Counted from the stretch's first letter, positions 1 to 5,531 are shown. The stretch is DNA of 5,647 nt from an uncultured Ruminococcus sp. (GCA_946540705.1 CAMNJD010000045.1:1-5647), one strand, 5' to 3'. Numbers and translations: made by a program. Notes: a model not told the origin generated them from the letters alone.

Positions 1-662
1 GTGGATTGACCCCGCTCTGAGGTCTGAGGTTTCTCCGCCGATGTCCGGACGACTTCAGTGATCTGGGCAATTTGCTCGGAGGGGGCAGTGTTCTGTATCC
101 GACGAGAGTCGCTGCGATTTTGGCCGGTTAGGAGCACACCGAGCAGAACAGCACCGCCCGCAAGCACGGCTGCTGCCGGAACAATCAGCTTCCACGCCGA
201 TGCTTTGGATGACGGACTGACTGTCTGTTCATACGGATCGCGCAATGTCATCGGGAGCGAATCAGCTTCCGGCATGCTCCCCTGCTGCGCCGTATACTGC
301 GGTATCCGGTTCGGTTCGGCCGGTTCAGAGGTGCTCTGAACAAAAGGCGCATCTTCCGGTATGACCGCAGATTCTGAATATGGTTCATCGGATACGTCTT
401 CCGGGATAACAGGCGCAGGAGATTGTTTCCCCGCAGACATTCTCTCAACAGAAACCGGATTGGAAGGCGCCGGTTCCGGCAGATGCTCCGGCTGAATCTC
501 CTGCTTGGGCACGGGCTGAGGAATTGCAGCCGGATTTGACCAAAGCTCCGGAGCATCCCCCTTCGAGCCCCATGTTTCCGGCAGCGCACGGTTTCCGGTT
601 TGGTTCCATGCTTCCGGCAGATTGCCGCTTGCACTGCCCCATTCTTTCGGTTGCTCGTTCAT
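1..662 (-). CDS. Pro/Glu-rich single-pass membrane protein with P-x-x-W repeats, 3' end outside window
   Basis: I do not recognise a named family. The open frame starts at 662 and stays open for 220 codons to the window edge, so the C-terminus is missing. The start is supported by AGAGGTGAG (666-674), which overlaps the stop codon of yidD 10 bases upstream. No signal peptide is visible. Residues 1-150 are low-complexity, rich in Pro, Glu, Ser and Asn. They begin with four P-x-x-W units (PKEW, PEAW, PETW, PELW; Trp at 8, 19, 31 and 41), and IPED occurs at 86-89 and 101-104. One hydrophobic helix lies at about 158-179 (WKLIVPAAAVLAGG and onward), followed by a basic QNRSDSRR and a Thr/Ser/Glu-rich stretch. 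The likely topology is a cytoplasmic N-terminal tail, one membrane helix and an exported C-terminal part. It is the third gene of the operon with the zinc-ribbon and YidD proteins. The coding frame is well supported; function is unknown. Confidence 0.85.
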   Translation of the reverse strand, partial: MNEQPKEWGSASGNLPEAWNQTGNRALPETWGSKGDAPELWSNPAAIPQPVPKQEIQPEHLPEPAPSNPVSVERMSAGKQSPAPVIPEDVSDEPYSESAVIPEDAPFVQSTSEPAEPNRIPQYTAQQGSMPEADSLPMTLRDPYEQTVSPSSKASAWKLIVPAAAVLAGGAVLLGVLLTGQNRSDSRRIQNTAPSEQIAQITEVVRTSAEKPQTSERGQS

Positions 663-672
663 AATCTCACCT

Positions 673-1131
673 CTATGGCTCGTCAATTCCTCCGTTCGGA
701 GGATGACATTTTCTCAATCTGCGCAATCCTTTGACGCAGCCCCTGCAAACGCCGTATTTCAGGACAGAAAGCCGCATATATTCCGAGCAGGACGGCGTAA
801 ACAGGCACACACTGCGGACAGATGCCGGAGCGAATCGCTGATACAAAAAAATGAGCAGCAGCAAAAGATTCTTTGACTGACTGCGGATAAAAAGAACAAC
901 CGCCGCTGTCAGGATTGCTGCAAGCTGCACACCGGAAAAACAGTTGTGAAAATGCACTGACACAATCATGACAGTACTCAGGACAATGCTTCCTGCGATC
1001 AGCAGCGCCAGCTCTTTCTTCAGCGTAAATACCGGACGGACTACGGAACACTCCAGTTCAGCTTTTCTGTACCGATGAAACGCTTTCAGGATTTCCTTGT
1101 CGGTCATGGGCTTCTGATTGTGCTGTTCCAT
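673..1131 (-). CDS. yidD: YidD-family membrane protein insertion efficiency factor with N-terminal membrane extension
   Basis: The C-terminal part (about residues 89-152) is a clear YidD (DUF37/haemolytic) domain. It contains an amphipathic segment LLLLLIFLYQRFAPA, the motif FTPSCSEY (111-118), a basic helix YGVCRGCVKGLRRLRKCHP, and the ending GGIDEP. Family-type cysteines are visible at 109, 115 and 142. YidD proteins are known to sit at the inner face of the membrane and help YidC insert proteins. YidD is normally about 70-100 residues. This protein has 152, because about 85 extra residues precede the domain: a charged start (1-38) and two hydrophobic helices (about 40-59 and 67-82). The ATG shares one base with the stop codon of the preceding gene (TAATG), and I see no good ribosome binding site of its own, so translation is probably coupled. 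The YidD call is secure. The role of the extension, and whether this is a specialised paralogue rather than the housekeeping copy, are inference. Confidence 0.92.
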   Translation of the reverse strand: MEQHNQKPMTDKEILKAFHRYRKAELECSVVRPVFTLKKELALLIAGSIVLSTVMIVSVHFHNCFSGVQLAAILTAAVVLFIRSQSKNLLLLLIFLYQRFAPASVRSVCLFTPSCSEYMRLSVLKYGVCRGCVKGLRRLRKCHPPNGGIDEP

Positions 1132-1622
1132 TATGAAATCTGATTCAGGATTTCCCGCTTGCGGGATTCATATTCATTTTCTGTGATCTGACCGGAATCG
1201 AGAAGTGATTTCAAATCATGAAGCTGCGTGTTATAATCAGTCTGCTGCTGACCGCCGCGGCTTACCATGCTCTTAGCCTTATCAAACATCTGCGCCGTTT
1301 TCTGTTTCATCGCATTGAACTTATCCGAATATGTCTCTGTTTTGACCTCCGGTTTTTTCACGGGATAGGTATTCCCGCAGCAGGGGCAGAACCCGTACAG
1401 ATTCGTGACGGATTCCTCCTTCACATCGAAAATCGGGAGCCCGCTGATCAGCGTCCAGCAGCCGCCGGTTATGTAGATCAGACAGCCGTCCTTCAGCCCG
1501 ATCGGCGCACATCCGATTCTCTTATTGCTTCTTACTGTTTCTGCGATCAGTACCGCAGAATTCCCGCCGCAGAACGGACAGAACATATCCCGTTCAATAA
1601 TGACCTGATTGTTGCTTTTCAT
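1131..1622 (-). CDS. split zinc-ribbon protein with hydrophobic insert and C-terminal SHOCT domain
   Basis: The 163-residue protein begins with a zinc knuckle CPFCGG (Cys15, Cys18). A second knuckle CPCCG follows (Cys79, Cys82). The 60 residues between them include a Gly-rich hydrophobic stretch (about 46-65, GCLIYITGGCWTLISGLPIF), which could lie in or on the membrane. This layout recalls LITAF-like domains, but I cannot show homology. A charged linker (90-128) leads to a SHOCT domain at about 133-162, with LHDLKSLLDSGQITENEYE followed by a basic helix. SHOCT is a short helical C-terminal domain common in bacterial membrane and stress-related proteins and thought to mediate oligomerisation. 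The start at 1622 is fixed by AGGGAGGT (1629-1636), six bases upstream. It is the first gene of an operon with yidD and the P-x-x-W membrane protein. Its promoter is about 190 bases upstream. Domain calls are good; the biochemical role is unknown. Confidence 0.88.
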   Translation of the reverse strand: MKSNNQVIIERDMFCPFCGGNSAVLIAETVRSNKRIGCAPIGLKDGCLIYITGGCWTLISGLPIFDVKEESVTNLYGFCPCCGNTYPVKKPEVKTETYSDKFNAMKQKTAQMFDKAKSMVSRGGQQQTDYNTQLHDLKSLLDSGQITENEYESRKREILNQIS

Positions 1623-1628
1623 ACGATG

Positions 1629-1636
1629 ACCTCCCT
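1629..1636 (-). promoter_or_regulatory. ribosome binding site of zinc-ribbon/SHOCT gene
   Basis: The minus strand reads AGGGAGGT, six bases before the ATG at 1622. It is the only strong site in the leader and fixes the start of the operon's first gene. Confidence 0.8.
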
Positions 1637-1684
1637 GTCACATTACGGTCTGTTATTTTGAAGTTTGAAAGGAAACCGGTATAC

Positions 1685-1823
1685 TATTGATGTCCCAACT
1701 ATCTCTTGAAGATATCTGCTTGTCTTTTTGCCGTGATACTGCGGCAAGGCGGCGGCTTTCTGCCTTGTCTCAAGACAAAAATCCTGCGCATCTATTCTTC
1801 AAGATTTCATTGGTACATCAATA
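1685..1823. repeat. 139-base imperfect inverted repeat (MITE-like element or structured mRNA leader)
   Basis: The outer 28 bases on the plus strand (1685-1712) match the reverse complement of 1796-1823 at 23 of 28 positions without gaps. Two perfect 9-base blocks are included: TATTGATGT with ACATCAATA, and TCTTGAAGA with TCTTCAAGA. Weaker pairing continues inward to about 1730 and 1776, ending with TTTTTG and CAAAAA. The centre holds smaller stems: TTGCCG/CGGCAA (1728-1733/1742-1747) and the competing CAAGGC/GCCTTG (1745-1750/1762-1767). Both ends carry TA, the target duplicated by IS630/mariner-type elements, but no longer flanking duplication is visible. There is no gene inside. If transcription starts near 1811, most of the element is transcribed as the operon leader. 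Whether it is a MITE or a functional RNA cannot be settled from one copy. Confidence 0.65.
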
Positions 1824-1846
1824 CCATATTATGCAGAAAAATGCAA
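1818..1846 (-). promoter_or_regulatory. promoter of the zinc-ribbon/yidD operon
   Basis: On the minus strand, TTGCAT (-35, 1841-1846), a 17-base spacer and TATTGA (-10, 1818-1823) form a sigma-A-type promoter. A start near 1811 (A) would give a leader of about 190 bases. The call rests mostly on alignment with the kinase promoter at 5339-5367, which has the same spacer and near-identical surrounding sequence. The -10 is weaker than consensus and coincides with the end of the inverted repeat, so the promoter may need activation. Confidence 0.65.
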
Positions 1847-1865
1847 TGAGAGCAGTCAGAAAAAA
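1830..1865 (-). promoter_or_regulatory. shared promoter box, copy B (candidate regulator-binding site)
   Basis: These 36 bases match the box at 5351-5386 at 31 positions without gaps. The order on the minus strand is a run of six T, TCTGACTGCTCTCAT overlapping the -35, then TTTTCTGCATA. In both copies TTTTCT occurs twice, 23 bases apart. Conservation extends well upstream of the -35, beyond what a promoter alone requires, which suggests a common transcription factor. The encoded response regulator is the obvious candidate (inference). Confidence 0.65.
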
Positions 1866-1904
1866 CCACATGCATTCAGAAAGAATCTACAGTTATCTTA
1901 CCAT

Positions 1905-2606
1905 TTAATACCAATGGTATTCCTCGATGATTTTGGAGGGATCCCCCTCGCATTCGATCGCTTCAATATTGATGCCGATCTTGCCGTATTTCTTGACGAT
2001 GATATTCTCCGCACCGATCTCCCTGAGGCAGCTTCGCATGTTCATCACGAGCTGCCGCAGATTCCCCTGCTTGTCCGGGTCACCGTCCCAGAGGATGCCA
2101 AGCAGCTCCCCGTTCGTGCAGTATGCACCCTCCTTGTAGATCAGATATGCAAACAGTTCAATCGTCATGCCGCGGCCGAAATCGAAGGGCATGCCGTTCA
2201 CAAACAGTGCAAACGGGCTGCACTGCACCTTCAGCGGGCTCTTGAACGTGTTGAGCGGAAAGCGCAGCTCTTGCAGCTCACGAATAATATCCTCCTCGCA
2301 GACGGGCTTCATCAAAAATCCGCTCGGGTGCATCCCGACCGCGTCAAACACATATTCCGGATGCCCTGTGATATAGATGATGTTGAGCTTTTTGTATTTA
2401 TCCTTCAGCATCGGTGCTGCATCGACACCGTTCAGGCCGGGCATCTCGATATCGAGGAAAATGATTTGTACATCGTCATTCAGCAGTTCAAACGCTTCCT
2501 TCATATTGGATGCGCTCATATGTGTACCGGCCGGGTCGATCTTATTCAGCATAAAGAGCATCAGCTCGGTGGATTCCTTCTGATCGTCTACCGAAATCGT
2601 AATCAT
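1905..2606 (-). CDS. response regulator with SARP/OmpR-like winged-helix output domain
   Basis: A 233-residue DNA-binding response regulator. The receiver domain (about 1-118) shows the acidic pair Asp7/Asp8, the phospho-acceptor Asp52 in FLDIEMPG, the switch Thr80 in IYITGH, and Lys100 in FLMKP. All are standard residues, so phosphorylation is expected. The C-terminal part (about 125-218) reads as a winged helix of the OmpR/SARP N-terminal type: NGMPFDF, then GMTIELFAYLIYKEGAYCTN, an ELLGILW recognition-side helix, and a final IIVKKYGKIGIN hairpin. It is not a LytTR domain, although the partner kinases are LytS-like. The start overlaps the upstream kinase stop as ATGA, with GGGGAGGT just before it, so expression is coupled. 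It probably receives phosphate from one or both upstream kinases and controls promoters with the shared box, including its own (inference). Confidence 0.93.
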   Translation of the reverse strand: MITISVDDQKESTELMLFMLNKIDPAGTHMSASNMKEAFELLNDDVQIIFLDIEMPGLNGVDAAPMLKDKYKKLNIIYITGHPEYVFDAVGMHPSGFLMKPVCEEDIIRELQELRFPLNTFKSPLKVQCSPFALFVNGMPFDFGRGMTIELFAYLIYKEGAYCTNGELLGILWDGDPDKQGNLRQLVMNMRSCLREIGAENIIVKKYGKIGINIEAIECEGDPSKIIEEYHWY

Positions 2607-3871
2607 TGTGTACCTCCCCGGTTCTCCGGAATCGTGATCCTCGCAGTCGTGCCGTGATCGCCGGAGATGATCTCCAGCTCTCCGCAGCCCATTGACCGCA
2701 GTCTTGCGCGGACATTTTCGATGCCGACACCCTTACGTTTTTTCTGCTGCGCGGTAATGCCGCTTTGCCCGGAGCCGTCATCTCTGATTTCAATGCAGTA
2801 GCCTCCGTCCTGTCTGACGGCTTTGATATAAACGGTACCGCCTTCCTCATAGGTTCCGATGCCGTGACGGACAGCGTTCTCCACAAGGGGCTGCACGGAC
2901 AGGGACGGAACCAGAAACTGGTCGCATTCGATTTCATACTCCACCTGAAGCAGCTCTCCGTAGTTGTCGCGTTCAAGGTCGAGATAAGCCTCGACATTCT
3001 CCATTTCCTTTTCAAAGGTGATCAGCGGACTGCCGCCGAGCGCATCGAAATGTGAGCGGAGATACTTTGAGAATTTCGTGATGCTCTCGTAGATTTCCGG
3101 GTCATGTCTGCATCTTGCACGCAGTGCCATCAAAGAATTATTGATGAAATGCGGCTGGATCTGTGCCATGAGCATCTTGTTTTTGTTGTGCTCTGCCTCC
3201 AGTCTGGACTGATAGAGCTGCTCCTGCACCTTCTTCTGATAGTCCGCAGTGAGATACCAGAAATAGATCAGCAGACCCAGCGCACAGATCTCATCCGTAA
3301 GATTGTCAACCGCATCTATAATCTCCAGGACAACGGTTATGATCGTTATGAAAGCGATCAGCAGCAGGATGACGCCGTGCTGCCGGTTCCCGTTTCTTAC
3401 CATGCGGATCGCACCGGTTATGATAATAAGTTCGTAAAATAGGATCAGCAGAGGGGGCAGGAAATTGAACGGACCGCCGTGGTAGCTGTGATCCAGTCCG
3501 TAGCCGTAGATCAGATCAACGCCGAATGCATTGATTCCAAGCAGGATCATATAAAATATCAGCGGGATTGAAAAGAAGATCCGCTTTTTGATCGGAATTG
3601 AGACAAAGGTTTCCAGCAGCAGGATCAGCGGATAGATCGTATACACCAGTGCAGATTTTATGTACAGGATCCAGACTGGCTTTTGATAGAGGTCGCACCA
3701 TTCTTCCGTCTCGTCAAGTACAGCGATCCCGAAGGTCAGCAGCATTGCAAAGCCAATCAGTGTGCTCCTGACGCTTCTTTCTGCGCGGTTGGCCAGCAGC
3801 AGCACGCAGAATGCCGCAAGAATCATAACTGTCAGGTAATTTTCCGTGAACAGGCTGATGATAAAGCGCAT
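2603..3871 (-). CDS. seven-transmembrane LytS-like sensor histidine kinase (second of tandem pair)
   Basis: A 422-residue membrane sensor kinase. About seven hydrophobic segments fill residues 11-208 (roughly 11-28, 36-52, 66-88, 97-115, 136-154, 165-184, 194-208). A short charged helix (about 209-235) leads to a His_kinase (PF06580-type) dimerisation motif QPHFINN (239-245) with the phospho-acceptor His241. The ATPase domain has the N-box ENAVRHG (331-337), the D-box RDDGSG (363-368), the G-box KGVGIENV (380-387) and HGTTA (406-410). All are intact. No extracellular sensing domain is present, so the signal probably enters through the membrane helices. The ATG lies four bases after the preceding kinase stop, with AAAGGAG inside that gene's end. 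The stop overlaps the regulator start. The catalytic half closely matches the upstream kinase, while the membrane half does not, so the two may read different signals. Confidence 0.93.
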   Translation of the reverse strand: MRFIISLFTENYLTVMILAAFCVLLLANRAERSVRSTLIGFAMLLTFGIAVLDETEEWCDLYQKPVWILYIKSALVYTIYPLILLLETFVSIPIKKRIFFSIPLIFYMILLGINAFGVDLIYGYGLDHSYHGGPFNFLPPLLILFYELIIITGAIRMVRNGNRQHGVILLLIAFITIITVVLEIIDAVDNLTDEICALGLLIYFWYLTADYQKKVQEQLYQSRLEAEHNKNKMLMAQIQPHFINNSLMALRARCRHDPEIYESITKFSKYLRSHFDALGGSPLITFEKEMENVEAYLDLERDNYGELLQVEYEIECDQFLVPSLSVQPLVENAVRHGIGTYEEGGTVYIKAVRQDGGYCIEIRDDGSGQSGITAQQKKRKGVGIENVRARLRSMGCGELEIISGDHGTTARITIPENRGGTQ

Positions 3872-3875
3872 ACGA

Positions 3876-5264
3876 TCACACTCCTTTCACGTTCTGACTG
3901 CGCAGGGAGATTGCTGCGGTCGTACCGTGTGCATCGCTGCTGACCGTAAGGATTCCCGCAGCAGCAGACCGCAGTCTTGCGCGGGCATTATTATATCCGA
4001 TCCGCTTCCGTTCAGATTGCCGCTTGGTGATATTGGAGCTGCCGACGCCGGTATCCCGGATTTCAACACAGGTCGTCTGATCCTGTGCCCGGACGCTGAT
4101 CCGGACAGTTCCGCCCTTCTCGTAGGTGGCGATGCCGTGCCGCACCGCATTCTCTACAAGCGGCTGTACGGAAAATGCAGGGATCAGGAAATTGTCGTAG
4201 GCAATATCGTATTCTATGCGGAGCCGGTCGCCGTAATTCTCGCTTTCCAGTGCAAGATAGGCCTCGATGCTCTCCATTTCCTTCTCAAATAAGATCATTT
4301 TCGTATCGCCGAGTGCATCGAAATGCGCACGCATGTAGAGTGAGAAGTTTGTGACATACTCATACAGCTCAGGGTCCTGACGGCAGCGCGCCCGCAGAGA
4401 CATCAGGTAGTTGTTGATGAAATGCGGCTGGATCTGCGCCATGAGCACGACATTCTTGCTCTGCTCAAGTGCGAGCCGGTTCTCTGCAAGTGCAGTCCGC
4501 GCCCGGTCGAGCGCCTGCGATTTCTGTACGGCCGCAGCAGTTCTGTGCTTTTCGTAGAAGATAAAAATAATAAACGCTGTGACTGAAACAGAAATATTAT
4601 TGAAGCCGACGCCCGGATCGGTGACAGCATGCAGCAGGATGCCGATGACCGGGATTCCGGTTGCGGTGCAGATGATCTGCCGCAGGAACGGCTCTGTACT
4701 GCGCCGGTGATACCAATAGACAGCGAATACAAACAGAAACGATATGACGGTGACGGCTGTCCAGAGAAAGTATAGAGGCCCTCTGGAATAGATGCTCATT
4801 CGGTCGAAGCTGTACAGCAGACCGGTAAAATGGTTTGTCACTAAAAGCAGCAGCAGCGGCAGATGCAGAAGCTGCACGGCAAACGCAGCGGTTTTCAGTT
4901 TTGTCAGACCGTTTTTTTCAGCAATATGCTTTTTAACGATCTGCACAAAAAACAGTGTCTGAAATGCACCCGTCACATAGTACAGAAAAACAGATACCCT
5001 TGCAGTCCATTCAAAAAGGGCTGCGGTGCGTCCCACTGTGACAATTCCGAGCACATTGAACAGATTATACAGAAGGATCGCGTAATAGAACACGATGATC
5101 TCTCCGGTATACGGGACAGTGAACGGCTGCCGCACCTGATCCTTTCCGAGCTTCACTTTACTGCTGAGTGAAAAGATCATCAGCAGCAGGAATAATTCAT
5201 TCCAGAGCTCAATCACTGCCTGGATAAAGAGCGGTATTCCGATCCGATCGACCAAAGCCTGCAT
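3876..5264 (-). CDS. seven-transmembrane LytS-like sensor histidine kinase (first of tandem pair)
   Basis: With the start at 5264 the protein has 462 residues. I chose this ATG because AGGAGG (5271-5276) lies six bases before it. An in-frame ATG at 5309 has no ribosome binding site and would sit only about 20 bases from the predicted transcription start. Seven hydrophobic segments span about 10-238, followed by a likely coiled coil (about 243-274). The dimerisation motif is QPHFINN (279-285) with His281, and the N-box is ENAVRHG (371-377). The D-box is RDTGVG (403-408), followed later by HGTTA (446-450). The G-box reads KRIGYNN (420-426), where the first glycine of the usual G-x-G is Arg421, so ATP binding may be altered. 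Over the first 45 residues from MAQIQPHF it matches the next kinase at 35 positions. It leads the operon, directly behind a strong promoter. Confidence 0.92.
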   Translation of the reverse strand: MQALVDRIGIPLFIQAVIELWNELFLLLMIFSLSSKVKLGKDQVRQPFTVPYTGEIIVFYYAILLYNLFNVLGIVTVGRTAALFEWTARVSVFLYYVTGAFQTLFFVQIVKKHIAEKNGLTKLKTAAFAVQLLHLPLLLLLVTNHFTGLLYSFDRMSIYSRGPLYFLWTAVTVISFLFVFAVYWYHRRSTEPFLRQIICTATGIPVIGILLHAVTDPGVGFNNISVSVTAFIIFIFYEKHRTAAAVQKSQALDRARTALAENRLALEQSKNVVLMAQIQPHFINNYLMSLRARCRQDPELYEYVTNFSLYMRAHFDALGDTKMILFEKEMESIEAYLALESENYGDRLRIEYDIAYDNFLIPAFSVQPLVENAVRHGIATYEKGGTVRISVRAQDQTTCVEIRDTGVGSSNITKRQSERKRIGYNNARARLRSAAAGILTVSSDAHGTTAAISLRSQNVKGV

Positions 5265-5270
5265 ATTATC

Positions 5271-5276
5271 CCTCCT
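5271..5276 (-). promoter_or_regulatory. ribosome binding site deciding the start of the first kinase
   Basis: The minus strand reads AGGAGG, a full anti-16S match, six bases before the ATG at 5264. It argues against the longer reading from 5309, which has no such site. Confidence 0.85.
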
Positions 5277-5338
5277 GAGATCAGATTTGCCGGTTTCAGG
5301 CTCCGGCATGAAATGATCATATTTTATACCTATAATAT

Positions 5339-5367
5339 ATTATATCACAATATGTAGAAAAGTGCAA
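5339..5367 (-). promoter_or_regulatory. promoter of the two-component operon
   Basis: The minus strand has TTGCAC (-35, 5362-5367), exactly 17 bases, and TATAAT (-10, 5339-5344). This is a near-consensus sigma-A promoter in an AT-rich stretch. The expected start is near 5332, giving a leader of about 68 bases to the ATG at 5264. Confidence 0.85.
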
Positions 5368-5386
5368 TGGGAGCGGTGAGAAAAAA
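5351..5386 (-). promoter_or_regulatory. shared promoter box, copy A (candidate regulator-binding site)
   Basis: This 36-base stretch begins on the minus strand with six T, continues as TCTCACCGCTCCCAT into the -35, and ends TTTTCTACATA. It matches 1830-1865 at 31 positions with no gaps, and the -35/-10 spacing is the same. It covers the -35 and about 19 bases upstream, the usual place for an activator of the OmpR or SARP type. Further copies of the core GCTCCCAT lie upstream at 5403-5410 and, as GCTCCAT, at 5415-5421. Autoregulation by the encoded regulator is inferred. Confidence 0.65.
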
Positions 5387-5419
5387 GTCTCAGAATGAAA
5401 ACATGGGAGCATAAATGGA

Positions 5420-5531
5420 GCCGGGCAGTGCCCGCCTACCTAATTTCTAATCCTACGCATCAGCGCGTTTTTCATGATGCTACTTTGAGTGAAAGTGAAC
5501 TGCGCGGGAACCGAAGGGATTTATAGGCGGG
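5420..5531. repeat. intergenic inverted-repeat structure beside the integrase end
   Basis: CCCGCCTA (5431-5438) pairs with TAGGCGGG (5524-5531) over 8 bases and encloses two small hairpins: GCATCA/TGATGC (5457-5462/5475-5480) and ACTTT/AAAGT (5482-5486/5492-5496). At the left edge a compact hairpin, CGGGC-AGT-GCCCG (5422-5434), competes with the outer stem. No gene, tRNA or T-tailed terminator is visible. It could be a small dispersed repeat, a recombination site of the adjacent integrase, or a structured RNA. The pairing is seen in the sequence; the identity is open. Confidence 0.5.

Noticed and set aside
1690..1730. Alternative promoter closer to the zinc-ribbon gene (TTCAAG ... TAGTAT on the minus strand)
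   Set aside because: Weak boxes with 18-base spacing inside the inverted repeat. The conserved promoter at 1818-1846 is far better supported.
1623..1904. Search for an intrinsic terminator of the two-component operon
   Set aside because: Several stems are present, but none is followed by a U-run in the minus-strand transcript. The T-run at 1860-1865 belongs to the shared promoter box. Read-through into the next operon cannot be excluded.
1687..1908. Plus-strand frame of 73 codons in the intergenic gap
   Set aside because: It runs through the inverted repeat and the minus-strand promoter, has no ribosome binding site, and shows no recognisable protein.
1907..1921. 15-base palindrome AATACCA-A-TGGTATT over the regulator stop codon
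   Set aside because: The single-base centre cannot form an RNA hairpin. The bases encode the Tyr-His-Trp-Tyr tail, so it is probably coincidence.
1914..2657. Plus-strand open frame of 247 codons, plus similar long frames antisense to the kinases (e.g. 3846-4292)
   Set aside because: They lie fully opposite well-supported genes with complete motifs, and their translations are low-quality, His/Gln/Arg-rich and show no domain. They are codon-bias shadows.
5440..5475. Minus-strand mini-frame MKNALMRRIRN between integrase and kinase promoter
   Set aside because: There is no ribosome binding site before the ATG, and the frame lies within the inverted-repeat structure. It is too short to support as a leader peptide without conservation data.
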